DNA of 64,000 bases from contig CM051007.1 in NCBI GenBank assembly GCA_027704905.1, positions 17,662,563-17,726,562 on the forward strand, read 5' to 3'. This document shows, piece after piece, positions 1-14,920 of the stretch. Position 1 is the stretch's first letter; each line of letters begins with the position of its first letter. A program made the position numbers and the translations under genes. The stretch comes from Muraenolepis orangiensis (Eukaryota > Chordata > Actinopteri > Gadiformes > Muraenolepididae). The notes under the pieces were generated by a model, which saw nothing but the letters and a program-made list of their open reading frames with translations, searched no databases and was not told the DNA's origin.

Positions 1-12
1 AAGTGAGAAAGA

Positions 13-15
<3 letters not shown>

Positions 16-62
<47 letters not shown>

Positions 63-182
63 GAGAGAGAGACAAAAGTTTCCATTCAGAGGAGTGTCTG
101 CTCTCTCTAGGGAGAGCGTGAGCAGAGGTGTAAATTAACTGTAAATTAAAACCGGAAGCTTCTTCTGAGCTTGTCTCATTTG

Positions 183-264
<82 letters not shown>

Positions 265-290
265 GAGAGGAGAGAGAGAGAGAGAGAGAG
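16..290. repeat. GT and GA microsatellites at the window start
   Basis: A (GT)n run at 16-60 is followed by an impure (GA)n run at 181-290 broken by GG interruptions. The short unique sequence between them has no recognisable coding content. Open frames here are low-complexity artefacts of the repeat. Confidence 0.9.
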
Positions 291-361
291 ACTTTATTCC
301 ATTACAGCCGTGTTTCTGCTCTACCTGTAGCCCGGCGGAGACACGGCTCCTCTTCTGTATC

Positions 362-785
362 TAGTTAGTATCTAGATGTCAGTACTAGTTGTTAGTATCT
401 AGAGGTCAGTACTAGTTGTTAGTATCTAGTTGTCAGTACTAGTTGTTAGTATCTAGTAATGTCAGTACTAGTGTTAGTTTTATCTAGTTGTCAGGACTAG
501 TTGTTAGTATCTAGATGTCAGTACTAGTTGTTAGTATCTAGTTGTCAGTACTAGTTGTTAGTATCTAGTTGTCAGTACTAGTTGTTAGTATCTAGTTGTC
601 AGTACTAGTGTTGTTGTTAGTATCTAGTTGTCAGTACTAGTTGTTAGTATCTAGATGTCAGTACTAGTTGTTAGTATCTAGTTGTCAGTACTAGTTGTTA
701 GTATCTAGTTGTCAGTACTAGTTGTTAGTATCTAGTTGTCAGTACTAGTTGTTAGTATCTAGTTGTCAGTACTAGTTGTCTGGTA
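362..785. repeat. 27-bp minisatellite, about 15 copies
   Basis: A head-to-tail array of a unit built from TTAGTATCTAG and TGTCAGTACTAG joined by TTG. The usual period is 27 bp, with a few 3-6 bp insertions (near 460-480 and 610). Each unit carries the self-complementary words CTAG, AGTACT and ACTAGT. Copies are nearly identical, which suggests recent homogenisation. No coding role is visible. Confidence 0.9.
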
Positions 786-804
786 CCGCGTCTAGTGAGA
801 GCAT

Positions 805-970
805 CAAGTCAAGTCAAGTCTAGTTTATTTGTATTGCACATTTAAAACAACAGAAGTTGACCCAAAGTGCTTTCCAGATTGAGGCAGACGACAATTACGG
901 TAGTGACCTAAAAAGTGAAGAAAGACCAAAGAGTAAAACCAACAAACAAATTGAACACACAATTAGAGGA
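805..970 (-). mobile_element. Retroelement 3' tail with AAGTC tandem end
   Basis: The block begins with tandem AAGTC units followed by TTTATTTGTATTGCACATTT and a spaced AGTTGACCCAAAGTGCTTT motif, a 3'-end layout common to fish non-LTR retroelements read on the minus strand. Only the tail is present. The family name is not certain. Confidence 0.55.
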
Positions 971-1635
<665 letters not shown>

Positions 1636-1701
1636 AAAGGAAAGTGAGAAGGCTGATTGCTCTTCTTGAACATGTTGGCAGCACTTTTAACAAAGCACCA
1701 A

Positions 1702-1905
<204 letters not shown>

Positions 1906-2630
1906 ATTCCATGAATGAGCTAAGAAAGGACTAAGAGAAGCAACACGTGTGGTTATGTACAAGTGTAGACATACACAAACACTAAACAACCCTTACCCAA
2001 CACAAGCAGGGATGGGGTGTAGTGACCAGCATCACAACAGGGGACACGTCATTCACTCTCAGGGGATGGAATGATTCCATGGAATGATTCCCAAGGTGAC
2101 TCCATTAAAACCAGTTGCACATTCACTTCCATTGGCTGTTACTTGCACCTGCAACTGCACCGCATGTCCCACTGCACTTCAAAGAAATGAAGAAATGAAA
2201 TGAATTAAAACGAGGATGTGACTGATGTGAATGATGACCGTGGCGATGGTGATGATTTTCTATCATTAAAAACAACCACAGACCCAGCAACACAATTCAC
2301 TTGTATACATTTCCAATGCAGAACATTATTCATGAGTTATTCACCGATTTCTTTCCTCCAGTGTGTGCTTCAGCACAACCCCCCCCTCTTGACTTCCCCT
2401 TTCGGCTCTAGGATGTTCTCTTCTCTTTGCGTCGGCTTCATGTGTTCTCGCCAAAGTGGATCCGTGTGCAAAACAAAACAACAGTTTTGTTTCTGGCTTG
2501 CTGCGCCGTCCGCCGCCGTCGATTACGATTACACCGTTTTGTGGAGACTGAAGGGCGTCCTTTGCGGAACCACCCATTTCCCCGCTCCATCCTCTGTGGA
2601 ACGGCTAATTCCACCTGAGTGACCGTTACG
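1906..2630. other. Unique non-coding stretch, nothing recognised
   Basis: An open frame at 2,218-2,622 has no recognisable domain and begins at no convincing start. It runs directly into a LINE tail, so it is more likely retroelement-derived or random than a gene. Confidence 0.4.
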
Positions 2631-2698
2631 TGGAGGGAATGGGGAGTAAGCATTCCATTGTACTTGTTGCATATGGCAAATAACAATCTTGAATCTTA
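2631..2698 (+). mobile_element. 3' tail of an L2-like LINE
   Basis: It contains GGAATGGGGAGTAAGCATTC, then ATGGCAAATAACAATCTTGA, the same 3' end that follows the reverse-transcriptase fragments at 10,735-11,567 and 46,310-47,580. Only the tail remains here. Confidence 0.75.
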
Positions 2699-3483
2699 TT
2701 GCCAGATTCCAGACATACCTGTATATATATATTCATATATTTCCAACTTGAACCGTTTGAGTGAAGGCCTCAAAGCGTTCCAGGGTGTATGACGTCAAAC
2801 GTCAACAGAAAGCATGGCTGACCGTGACAAGGTGGTGTTTCTTTGGCTGTACAGCCTCCATGCATACAGAAATGACTCATATAGTTACAGACGCTAATAT
2901 ACTTTTTACATATCTAGAAATTACATTCACACAGAAATCCAGTAGTCTCCACTAGTCTTCAAACATGTCCTACACCCCCCCCCCCCCCCCACTCTCTCTC
3001 TCTCCTATTGATTGAAATGTATAAGTGAGGAAATCAATGACAATGAAAACAAAGTACGTATGTAAAATGAATTAAATCATAGTATTATTTGTATTATTCA
3101 CCTGTGTTCGGCCATCTAGCCGGTCTAGAGGTCGAGGATTCTTGAACTGACGATGTGGTCTTGAGCGCGGCGTTGGTAACTGGTTTAGTGACTCAGCAAT
3201 GATCCGGTCCCCCTCACCCGGGGCTACGCTAGGCGAGGTGGGCTGCCGTACGCACGGCAAACAGGGCAAACCCAATAAGCAGCTGGCAACGCAATCTCTG
3301 CACCGCTGCATTGACGTTTAGCAATAACAATTAACACTAATGATGATGATGTTGTTTTATTACTGTGAAGTGTCTGAACTCAACTGCCTGCCTTATACCA
3401 TACGCCGGAAGACGACAGGAAGACGAACAACCAAGTTCTGCAGACTGACTTCTGACTCATCCATGTCAAAATTTGGAGGAATT

Positions 3484-3486
<3 letters not shown>
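2699..3486. other. Non-coding stretch with poly-C and short CT repeat
   Basis: It holds a C15-type homopolymer and a short CT run near 2,977-3,003. Nothing gene-like was recognised. Confidence 0.45.

Positions 3487-3575
<89 letters not shown>
3487..3575. repeat. (GA)n microsatellite
   Basis: An uninterrupted GA run of about 88 bp. Confidence 0.97.
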
Positions 3576-3576
<1 letters not shown>

Positions 3577-3731
3577 GAGAGCTTTAATATGTATTGTGCT
3601 CAGTGTGAGTCACTTGTTATATGAAAGGGTAGGCGTATAGAAAAGTTGAGGCCAGAAGAAGCCAATAAGAACTTGGGAAGTTCAAACATGGGCCTGGGCG
3701 ACATGGAAGAAAAGCAACAGAAATAATTATT

Positions 3732-3743
3732 ATATATATAACA

Positions 3744-3793
<50 letters not shown>

Positions 3794-3800
3794 TATATAC
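3732..3800. repeat. (TA)n microsatellite
   Basis: TA-rich run, pure from about 3,748 to 3,790, followed by short CA and CATA words. The sequence from 3,801 to 4,485 shows no recognised feature except an isolated C9 run. Confidence 0.9.
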
Positions 3801-4481
3801 ACACACATACAGTACATGCATACATACATGTGTATTTTCCCCTCACGCTGTATATAACCGTATATCATAATTAATTATAATAATATAAATAATAGTCATA
3901 ATAATAATCAATAAAGTAATCGTCCTATTGTTGGAGCATTCACTACATGCGTTCAATACAATGAACCAGTTCCCTGCTCAGGTCACTTGAGTGAGTGACC
4001 CCCCCCCCACCACCCTTATCTCACTATAACAGACCACCGGAAGCCCCTCCTTCCCCGACAAGATAACCAGAGCAGTGACATGTGAGCGGTGGTCACCATG
4101 GATAGGCTTCCCCCCTGCTTCCCGTCCAGAGTCGTCGCTCCTCTGAACCTTGAACATAAAACACTATCGTGTGTGTCGATAGCGCCACTTTTCTCTGCTG
4201 TTTTTTGTTTGTTGTCATGGCACCGGCCTCAAGCATCTCTCTCTCTCTCATAAGTGTTATTCCTTTATGTTTGACAGGTAAAAGGGCCACCAGGGGAGTA
4301 TCTGGAGAAACACTGCAGAGCGATACAGAGCCATGACACTGCATGGGCGGGGTCAAGGAAAACACCAGCCGTTTCAGAGGCTCAGATGCCCTGAGCTGTT
4401 CGGCCGTGTGATGGAGGAGTTCAGCGGCTCTCCACGTCAAGGCTGGCCGTGCTTCCCTAATGACTCTGCAACCGCCGCACG

Positions 4482-4880
<399 letters not shown>

Positions 4881-5193
4881 CACAAAGGCACCGCTGTACG
4901 TGAATCCCATTCTTCACATTCAGACTAATGATCACAGGGGTCCCAGGAGTGACAACTGTTAATTGCCTCCCATTACATTAGCAGAATTCTCCTGCGGTAA
5001 TAGTCAGGGAGCTCCTGGCTTCCTACACACGCTGCCATTAGAGCGCACTCTGGTAACCCTGAAGCCAGAGCGCTGTGCTGTGTGAGACACGTTGTCACGG
5101 TAACGGTGAGCCAGACACCAAGGACGCGGTATGAGAGGGGGGCACTGCTCATGTTGCTGCAGCGATGTGTCTTTGATGTACTCGGTTCTATCA

Positions 5194-5313
<120 letters not shown>

Positions 5314-5440
5314 ACCAGCCGCCATATGTTCAAACTTTGACATTTCGTCATTGTTCTTTATAGTTATTAGAGCTATTTATCACTTTCTATATTTACTTAT
5401 TGTTTTTACTTCCACTGTCATTCCTGTAAATAATTCATAC

Positions 5441-5482
5441 TGCGGGATTGGATGGGGAGTAAAGCATTCCATTGTTGTACTA
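5441..5482 (+). mobile_element. Short L2-like LINE tail fragment
   Basis: TGCGGGATTGGATGGGGAGT and GTAAAGCATTCCATTGT match, with changes, the 3' tail seen at 2,631, 11,530 and 47,505. It abuts the SINE that follows. Confidence 0.6.
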
Positions 5483-5485
5483 CAC

Positions 5486-5725
5486 GGGGCGGCAGTAACT
5501 CAGGAGGTAGGGCGGTCGCCTCACAATTGAAAGGTTGCTGGTTCGATCTCCCGCTCTTCCTAGCAGAAACTGTCGAGGTGTCCTTGAGCAAGACACCCTA
5601 ACTGCTCCTGACAGGCTGGCTGACTCCGCCGTCGGTGGTTGAATGTGTGTATGAATGGGTGACGGTGAGCAATGACTTGCAAAGTGCTTTGGATAAAAGC
5701 GCTATATAAATGCAGTCCATTTAAA
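5486..5725 (+). mobile_element. tRNA-derived SINE
   Basis: The head carries pol III promoter-like boxes: TAACTCAGGAGGTAGGGCGG (A-box-like) and GCTGGTTCGATCTCCC (B-box). The body has TGTCCTTGAGCAAGACACCC, and the tail reads AAAGCGCTATATAAATGCAG. Related copies occur at 28,855 (+) and 44,473-44,708 (-), and tail-only at 6,263-6,380. It has no tRNA cloverleaf beyond the head, so it is not a tRNA gene. Confidence 0.85.
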
Positions 5726-6127
5726 TGGCAAATAGAAACATTTTGAATCTTGAGTCATTGCGCTGACTGTAGAACGATCGTCTGCGGTCGGTGTCGCTAC
5801 CAGAAGTAGGGTTACCTTCACCATATTTAGCTTTCGCATTTTGAAGTATCGCATTAGAAAATGTTGATGGAAACGGCCAAATTCTAATCAACTTCCGCTG
5901 ATTTGCATACGAGTTGAGACACTGGCTTGAGGTGGTTTTTTGACAGATTCCAATCGAGTTCATTCGCAAAAGCAATCAATTCTGACGTAGCGAGCTTTGA
6001 ACACCTGTGACTTATTACGCTGTCGTACTTTTTCTCAATTTCCATCGTCGCTGACGTAGTTTGACGTAGTACTACCCCATAAGTAAGACCCCCATACTTA
6101 ACTAAAGTTGGTCAACTATATACATAC
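5726..6127. other. Unclassified non-coding stretch
   Basis: No exon or known repeat recognised. TGACGTAG words recur near 5,984, 6,050 and 6,062, which may point to an old transposon, but no terminal repeats were found. Confidence 0.35.
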
Positions 6128-6380
6128 AGTGGTGGACAAAGTACACAGCTAGATATCAGATATCATCAGATTATTCCTGGTCAAATGTTGAGCCGGAGTA
6201 ACGGGAATGTCAACGGGAGTCAAAAGTCATACCTTTTCCAAAAAATATTACCACTCAAGTAAAGCGCAGAGAAATGGCTGTCTCCTTGCGTCGTTGGTGT
6301 ATGAATGGGTAATGTGAGGACTTTACATGACTTGTAAAGCGCTTTTAAAGCGCTATATAAAAGCCGGCATTATTATTATT
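6128..6380 (+). mobile_element. hAT-like MITE end plus SINE tail fragment
   Basis: CAGTGGTGGACAAAGTACAC at about 6,128 is a terminal motif typical of fish hAT-type MITEs. After ACTCAAGTAAAG the sequence changes to the SINE tail (GTATGAATGGGTAATG, then AAAGCGCTATATAAAAG) ending in (ATT)n at 6,370-6,380. It is a composite of two truncated repeats. Confidence 0.55.
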
Positions 6381-7496
6381 ACATCCAAGCTCTTCACCCC
6401 TTCCCCTTCCCCCTCCCTGACGCCATGTTCCGAGTCTCCCCGGGGGTCCTAATGCCTGGAACCGCTCCCAGGTCACGTCGTAACAAGCGGGACATTTTCC
6501 TCTGTATCAAAAACACTTCAGCATCTAATTGAGCATTTCCTCTGCCGGTCGCCACAGCCACTCCATCGAAGATGCCTACAAGCAGCAGGCCACGCCCCTG
6601 ACGCCAGGAGGGGAGGGGGGGGCGGGTGAAAGGTGTGACAGGCGTGTGATTAAGCCCATGGGAGAGGAACAAGAGGAAATGCGCACTGGTGCTACTTGTC
6701 TGTGTCATGGCGCAGGGCGGGGCGGTAAGGCAAGCACCTTTCGGTAGCGTGTTAAGAAAACACTTCAGCATCCGCTTCGCCGGCAAAGTGTGGAATACCA
6801 ATCGCACTATTAACGTTGCCCCGGCAACGGGGAAATGGGCTGCCCTTGAGGGGAGCCGGAGAGACAGAGACAGACAGACAGACAGACAGACAGTCAGACA
6901 GACAGACAGACCGACCGAGAGAGAGAGACAGAGAGAGACTCATCAACGTGTGCTCCATCCGGTACGTGCACGCCGACGCTACAGCGGTGCAAGGCATTAC
7001 CGTCTCCTGTCTGAAAAGGCGATCTTTGTCTGCAGCGGGCTTCCGCTAGGGCCGGGGGTGACCTCACTCCTGAGGTCTACCCGAGATGTCAGCAGCCAAG
7101 CGACTAGACACCGCGGAGAGAGAAAAAGAGGACACAGGCTGGTTTACCGCCCCAATATGTTCATCGGTACACGGGCAGACTCGAGTCGTTTGCATTAAAA
7201 AAAGAAAAAAGATGTGCAGCCTTTGAAGAGCCAGTATCTCAGGGAACCTGTGAAAAGTTATTTATAAGTTCTTTATTGCTTTATTCGTGGCAGTGGTTGT
7301 GTCGTTGTGTAGGTGCATTGCAGAAATCATTATGGAAAGGGTCGTGTTTTTCCAAAAGATACATAGAGATACAAGGAGAAATTTTCTAAAGAAATAACCA
7401 TCACCATTATTAGATGAATGTTCTATTTCTGAAATGGTGGCGAGCCTCATCTCCTCGACTATTCCAGAGTGTATATCACATTAATTACACTACATT
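6381..7496. other. GC-richer non-coding stretch with GACA repeat
   Basis: Mostly unrecognised sequence. A (GACA)n run with GACC variants lies at 6,865-6,935. The open frame at 6,689-7,198 crosses that repeat and shows no domain. No exon could be supported. Confidence 0.4.
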
Positions 7497-7812
7497 ATGT
7501 AGCAGACAACGCTACCACACGCCATTAAAATGGCTTCTTTTGGGCTCCTCGTGAAGACACAGAACACAGGTAGATGAGGAAACCGGTTTATTGTAGAATT
7601 TTGTAGTTTGTAGAATGACCACAGAGCAGATGGTACATGCTAGCACTCTCCTCGAGTGTGTGTGGTGGTGGTGGCTGGTTTAACCTGTGGGCCTTGATTA
7701 CCAAGGACCTACATGTGTGCAGTCTCACCCAGCAGCCTATAGAGACAAATCAGTCTGCCTGGGGCCAGGCGAAGCTGCTTAAGGCAGCCACCAACCACAC
7801 ACACACACACAC
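7497..7812. mobile_element. Foldback-type MITE copy 1
   Basis: It shares, in order, GCAGACAACGCTACCAC, a GGTTTATTG block, CTCGAGTGTGTGTGGTGGTG, TTTAACCTGTGGGCCTTGAT and GCCACCAACCACACACACAC with the block at 7,945-8,225. Part of it matches 40,795-41,060. It ends in a CA-rich inverted-repeat terminus. Confidence 0.6.
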
Positions 7813-7944
7813 TCCACAAAGTGACTCACAATGAGTACATCCAACATATGTAGGCCAGAGAACTACTCGTCAGAAATGAAGTGCAATTTCTTTCTTAACA
7901 ACAAGCTTCCGAGAGCAGAAGCAATGGTCAGGTAAAAGTACAAT

Positions 7945-8225
7945 AAGTTGTTGCAGACGACGCTGCCACTAGCCATGGCTGATGGCCCGAAAACAAAGAC
8001 ACAGGTTGATGAGAAATCTGGTTTATTGCAAGCATTTGAATCATTGTGAACGAAGCAGACGGTACATGCTGACGCTCTCTTCCTCGAGTGTGTGTGATGG
8101 TGGCTGTTTTAACCTGTGAGCCTTGATTAACAACGACCCACAGCTGTGCAGCCTCACCAGCCAATCAGTCTAACTCAGGCCAGATGAGGCTGCTTAAACC
8201 AGCCACCAACCACACACACACAAAT
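7945..8225. mobile_element. Foldback-type MITE copy 2
   Basis: A diverged repeat of the preceding element: GCAGACGACGCTGCCAC, TTTAACCTGTGAGCCTTGAT, AATCAGTCTAACTCAGGCCA and GCCACCAACCACACACACAC. The last part is the reverse complement of the left arm of the palindromic copy at 40,795. Confidence 0.6.
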
Positions 8226-10734
8226 CCACAGTTGTCTCCCTAGATTTTGCACAATAAGTCAATCAAACAGGGCGGGACTGACAGACAGAGTGAGGTGTAA
8301 GTGTATACAGCATTGGCCATGCTCATGTCTACTTTAGTTTTGGGCATATAGTCCTTGGAATGAACTGCACACACAGTCATGCAAAAAGAGCTCAGGAAAT
8401 GGATATATATTGACTGAGGGGGAAGCCCTCGTCTCTTTCAAGGAACAAACGCTTCTCGATTACAGGTCACACAGTCTGAGTTCCAGTTTTGGTGTGGAAG
8501 TATACTCACACGCAAGTTTAGCGCGCATCCGGTATGCGGCGACAAAAGACCAACTGTTACACAACGCGATATCCCTGAAACATATATAACACATATGGGA
8601 TATAAATCCCTGTGCAGTCATCGAGTACCCACTGAATATGCCTTTGGTATTTTTCTAAAGGAAGCGCGGCCTTCTGCCGTGGCGGTTATTTTTGTAATTA
8701 TTTACTGGTCTGGGTTATATACAGTATATATACAGTATATATATATACAGTATATATATATACACACACACACATGATTGCTACGCTTGCACCCCCTGTG
8801 GAAGAAACTATTGTCATTAGGTTTGACGCCGCGAGCGGACATTTTTAGCACAATCCGTTTTCCGGATGCACTTACTTACTAAGGGGGCACCAACTGGTCG
8901 CCGCCCTCGCTCTGCATTTGCAGGCGAGGGCCAAATGTGTCTTCAGTATATCTCTGCATAGCCATTATCGCTAATGCTCGGGCTCCGTGTCGCCTCCTAA
9001 AAAAACTATCATTAAAACGGCACGCTCACACATTCACGTTCTTCCTCGCCACCGGGACGCCCATGGTTGTACGTCAGTGTCAGGCGGGTGCTATTTGGGT
9101 GTCACTGATTGGGGCCTTCCAAAAATAACCTTTAATACACAACCATGCCAAGTGCAGCCTTGGATCTCACACACACACACACACATATCCATTTATAGGG
9201 GGCGTTGAACAGGGGGCTCGGCGACTCCAGAGCTGGCCCTGCGTGGCCCCATCTGAAGCTCTGACCAATGAACACACACTACAGCTACTGAGTCAATTCA
9301 CCGGCCCGCCCCCCCCCCCCTAAACCCCTTCTCCGCCCCTCCCTACAAGATGCCATTGACCAAACCGTGAAAGCAGTTGACCTTGTGTGTTTATACGGTT
9401 ACTTCCTCTTCAATGAATCAGGTTTGCAGACCGTTGGGTTGGGGGAGGGAGGGGATGTCGTCGGAAGATAGAAAGGGTTGAGTCACGCGTTATTATCCTA
9501 CAGCTCTCCCTTTCTCTTCGCAGGTCCAGCTCCTCCGTGTGCGCGCCACCCAGGTAGCGAGATCCTCCAAAGCTAAAGGGTTTGTTCGCATGCCGGTGGG
9601 TGATGACGCTCAGCCGCAAGGGGAGGGAGGCATCCACTTGCGTCATCGCGTCACAGGCGGTGAGTCGGCTGCTGCAGGTGAGCGAGACGTTGAGCACGCT
9701 CTTGGGTCTCCTTTTTGCGGGAGACGAGAGCCCAGGAATGCAATGAGCATGCGTACTAAAAGTGCCCTTTTGTTTGACTATTGTTTGTTATTATTCTTTT
9801 GTTATTTATCGGAAAACCTGCAAACTTTCGTGACATCATCACCATCATCTCCATCCCTCTCTGTGTCGCTCCCTCCCCGCCTCGAAGGAAATCAGTTTAT
9901 GGAGCTCATGCGGACAGGAAGCTTGTTACCATGGGGACGGCTGTCTGTTAGCCTTGATGTGGTTTCATAAAAGACACACACAGTAGGCATACAAATGAAG
10001 GTTCTCCTATTCACATTATGGCTAATGATACAGTGCTTTTTTTTTTTTATGTTTAAAGGGGTTGAATAGGGCCTGGACCCATTCATTGCAGGAATCATAC
10101 TTTTGTGAATGAATCGACCTGCTTTAATATATTGTTATAATGCATGCATGCGTGCAAGATTCCATGCACCATATTAATGCTGCAAAAAACATACAGACTG
10201 CATTAAACACATGCCGCTCAAACTATTGAATGCGAGTACATTTACATATAGGTCTGTCACCGTGTGTTGTGGTGCTCACCACATCTCTTTGAAGAACAGT
10301 AGAAGCACAAGGTTGTGAAGATGCACTTTTTAAATGTGTTAAATAATACAAACAATGTTCCATTCTTATGCAATTGTTTAAATTCTGTATATTCATACCA
10401 CACACACACCTGCTTTGATGCAAAGCATCAAGTATTCTTGTGTACGTTATTGTAGGATTAGGATTCAGATTCTGAGCCTGGAGAGCACTGCATGGGTGAA
10501 CGTAATCCTCCTTGATTGCCTTTAGTCTACTAGTTAGGAGCACGTTTTTGTGAATGCATGCTGCCACCTAGTGCATGCAACATGCTACTTCAAGTCCCCC
10601 AACTTGACTTTGAAGAAACTAGGGTTTAAAATATGTTGTGCGTTACACTCTGATGTGAGAAGGGAAATCAAAGAGGAAGATAAAGTGACAGGGTGCCTTT
10701 TGCTTTTAGATGTACATCCGACAGCAGGCCACAT
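8226..10734. other. Long non-coding stretch, few features
   Basis: It contains (TA)n with CAGTATAT words at 8,715-8,775, short CA and C runs near 9,170 and 9,310, and otherwise unique sequence. The open frame at 9,539-9,970 has no recognisable domain, and I do not call it a gene. Confidence 0.45.
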
Positions 10735-11567
10735 TCATCGGCCTGATAAGCAAGGGACGACAAAACGGAGCACAGAGATGAGGTTGTCCCGCTGACACAA
10801 TGGTGCCAGGACAACAGCCTCGCACTGAATGTCAGCAAGACTAAGGAGCTCATCGTGGACTTCATGAGCCACCGGGGCACCCACTCCACCATCGGCCTGG
10901 ACGGGACACCGCAACAGAGGTCATGCTGAAGAAGGCACACCAGTGCCTCTATGCCCTGCGGTGCCTCAGGAGAAGCGGCATTGGCAAACAGTGGCTAGTG
11001 AACTTTAACGTGGCACTGTAGAGAGCGTCACTGTGTGGTTACGGTCACAACACGACACGGGACAAGACAAATCATCCAGAGGGACGTGAGGACGGCAGAA
11101 AAGATCATTGGGTGTGACCTTCCATGCATTGAGGAGATCTTTAGAACCAGATGTCGGTAGAAGGCCATGTCCATCACAAAGAACCGCAATCACCCTGGGC
11201 ACCATCTTTTCTCCCCCCTACGGTCCGGTCGCTGGTTCCGCAGCATCCGTACTGCAAGGACTAGCAGGTTTTAGGGACAGTTTTTATCCACAGGCAGCGC
11301 GCCTACTGAACTGCTAGGAGTGCTGCTACTATCATAACATTGTCATCCATATTACATTACAGCCACTGCACTGTTCTGCACTGTATTCATGATGCTGCTG
11401 CACTACTGGCACTTCAAAATGCTTTTTGCACAATTCCACACATGAACCTCCATCCATCAGTCACCTTATTGTTATGTTTATTGTGTACAGTATTTTTTTT
11501 ATAGTATAGTGTTTTACAAAATGCATACTGTGGGAGGGAATGGGGAGTAAGCATTCCATTGAATCTA
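10735..11567 (+). mobile_element. Degenerate L2-like LINE, C-terminal RT region and tail
   Basis: The sequence parallels the better copy at 46,310-47,580. Coding remnants equivalent to SLALNVSKTKELIVD, then YALRCLRKSGI, then CIEEIFRTRC can be followed across shifted frames. It ends in the common tail GGAATGGGGAGTAAGCATTC. Stops and frame changes show it is dead, and it is 5'-truncated like most LINE insertions. Confidence 0.8.
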
Positions 11568-13347
<1,780 letters not shown>

Positions 13348-13556
13348 AAGATTAGATTAGATTAAAATTGATTGTCATTGCACAGCACAAGTAAAGTACA
13401 GCGAAAATAATTTGGCATCTAACCAGAGTGCAAATAAAGTAAAATAAACAGTAAAGTGCATAGTAATATACAATGTACAGTGGTTAAATAAGATGGAAAT
13501 ACAGTCTACTAAAAACACGTCTAAAATAACGAATAGAGTAGGTATGTGCAGAATTT
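13348..13556 (-). mobile_element. Retroelement tail with ATTAG end
   Basis: Begins with tandem ATTAG units, then GATTGTCATTGCACAGCACA, AGTACAGCGAAAAT and CATCTAACCAGAGTGCAAAT. The same tail appears at 50,082-50,240 in this orientation and at 17,255-17,410 inverted. It ends exactly where the (AC)n array starts. Confidence 0.7.
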
Positions 13557-13723
<167 letters not shown>

Positions 13724-14164
13724 AGTATTAAGTATCAACAGGTAGTGATCAGTTATATCAACAGTTGTAGATAAATATATATATATACAGTATGTATATA
13801 TATATATATATATATACGGTAAGTACAGTAAAAATGCACATGGCTATCATACAGGTATGTAAACAATACATATGTCAACTATATGTAGAGGTAGGGAGTT
13901 ATGATTAGAGTGCAAGGCAGTTGAAGACATCGATGGCCTTTTTAAAAGTTGACCAAGAGTAACCGGCTCTGAATTTACCAAACCATATAGCGCCACCATG
14001 CGTGTAAACAGGGCTCAGTCGGTGTTATTATATGAAGTCAAGGGTTCAACCCCTAGCCTCCACAGTCTGACCAGGAACACCGTTGAAAGCCAGTGTTTGG
14101 AGGAAAACTCATAATTTCTCATATATATATATATATATATATATTACTAATTTCTCCTACTTTT

Positions 14165-14440
14165 TCTAATAAAAAGGATTAACAAAAAAAAGAAGCAGCA
14201 AAAAGGCCGAAGTCAAGCCAAACTTAAATAAGACTACAAAAGCTACATGGAATAAAGGCAAGAAAAAAATAATACTTTTATAACCAATATAATGAATATT
14301 TACACTGTATATATAAAAAAAAAAGAAGTAGCAAAAAGGCCGACGTCAAGCGAAAATTAAATAGGACTACAGAAGCTACATGGAACAAAGCCAAGCTAAA
14401 AAAAAATAATACTTTTAAACCAATCTAAATAATATAATAA
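14165..14440. repeat. Tandem duplication of a roughly 150-bp AT-rich unit
   Basis: Two copies share AGCAAAAAGGCCGA, GTCAAGC, then TAAATA(A/G)GACTACA(A/G)AAGCTAC, then AATAATACTTTTA. The copies start near 14,190 and 14,325 and differ by about 10-15 percent, so the duplication is not recent. Confidence 0.7.
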
Positions 14441-14504
14441 ATACATATATATGTTTTTAAACCTACCAATACAGAAGAGTACACACACACACATACTTCC
14501 GTGC

Positions 14505-14728
14505 ATGCTCGCTCGCTCGCTCGCCAGCGGAACGTGATCCGCGATCAGCTGTTCGACGCGTGTGTGACGTCATTTCCGGTCTCGGTTGCCCAATGCCCAA
14601 CCTTTTTTTCGCTCTACTTATAGCTTACAGGGCGACGGGTAGGTAATTAATCACATACCATATCGGCCGCTAGCCGTCCGCCCGCACCTTTCAACCATTA
14701 ACGCAACCCGCTGGTTGGTCCGACGAAG
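14505..14728 (+). promoter_or_regulatory. herpud2: Likely herpud2 promoter and non-coding first exon
   Basis: A CpG-rich block within AT-rich surroundings. It contains a perfect palindromic CRE/ATF site TGACGTCA at 14,565-14,572, overlapped by an ETS-type site (CATTTCCGG at 14,571-14,579) and followed by a CCAAT word near 14,593. A good 5' splice site, CGAAG|GTGAGC, lies at 14,728/14,729, and a strong acceptor (pyrimidine tract then CCACCAG|GC) at 15,208/15,209. This supports a non-coding exon 1 ending at 14,728. The transcription start cannot be fixed. CRE-type sites bind CREB/ATF factors, which fits an ER-stress-related family, but no complete ERSE was found. Confidence 0.55.
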
Positions 14729-14920
14729 GTGAGCGGGACGTGTGACGTTATTGACTCCCAATACTCCGTGTGTGTGTGTGTGTATGGGATTGATTTACCT
14801 CGGTTTGTTGTTGGTTGTTGGCTAACAACTTTTGCTGTGTGTTAGCTGTCAAGGTAGTAAGTGTACGCGTGTGTGTGTAGTGTGTGTGCGTGCGTGTGTA
14901 GTGTGTGTGTAGTCTGTGTC

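Noticed and set aside
362..785. CRISPR-like array
   Set aside because: No unique spacers; units are directly adjacent 27-bp repeats, and the genome is vertebrate.
5486..5560. tRNA genes at the SINE heads (also 28,855 and 44,700)
   Set aside because: Only A- and B-box-like promoter words are present, fused to a SINE body. No anticodon arm could be folded with confidence.
6689..7198. 169-codon open frame as a gene
   Set aside because: It crosses a GACA repeat and shows no domain, splice site or codon pattern.
9539..9970. 143-codon open frame as a gene
   Set aside because: No recognised domain or exon boundaries; composition is like its surroundings.
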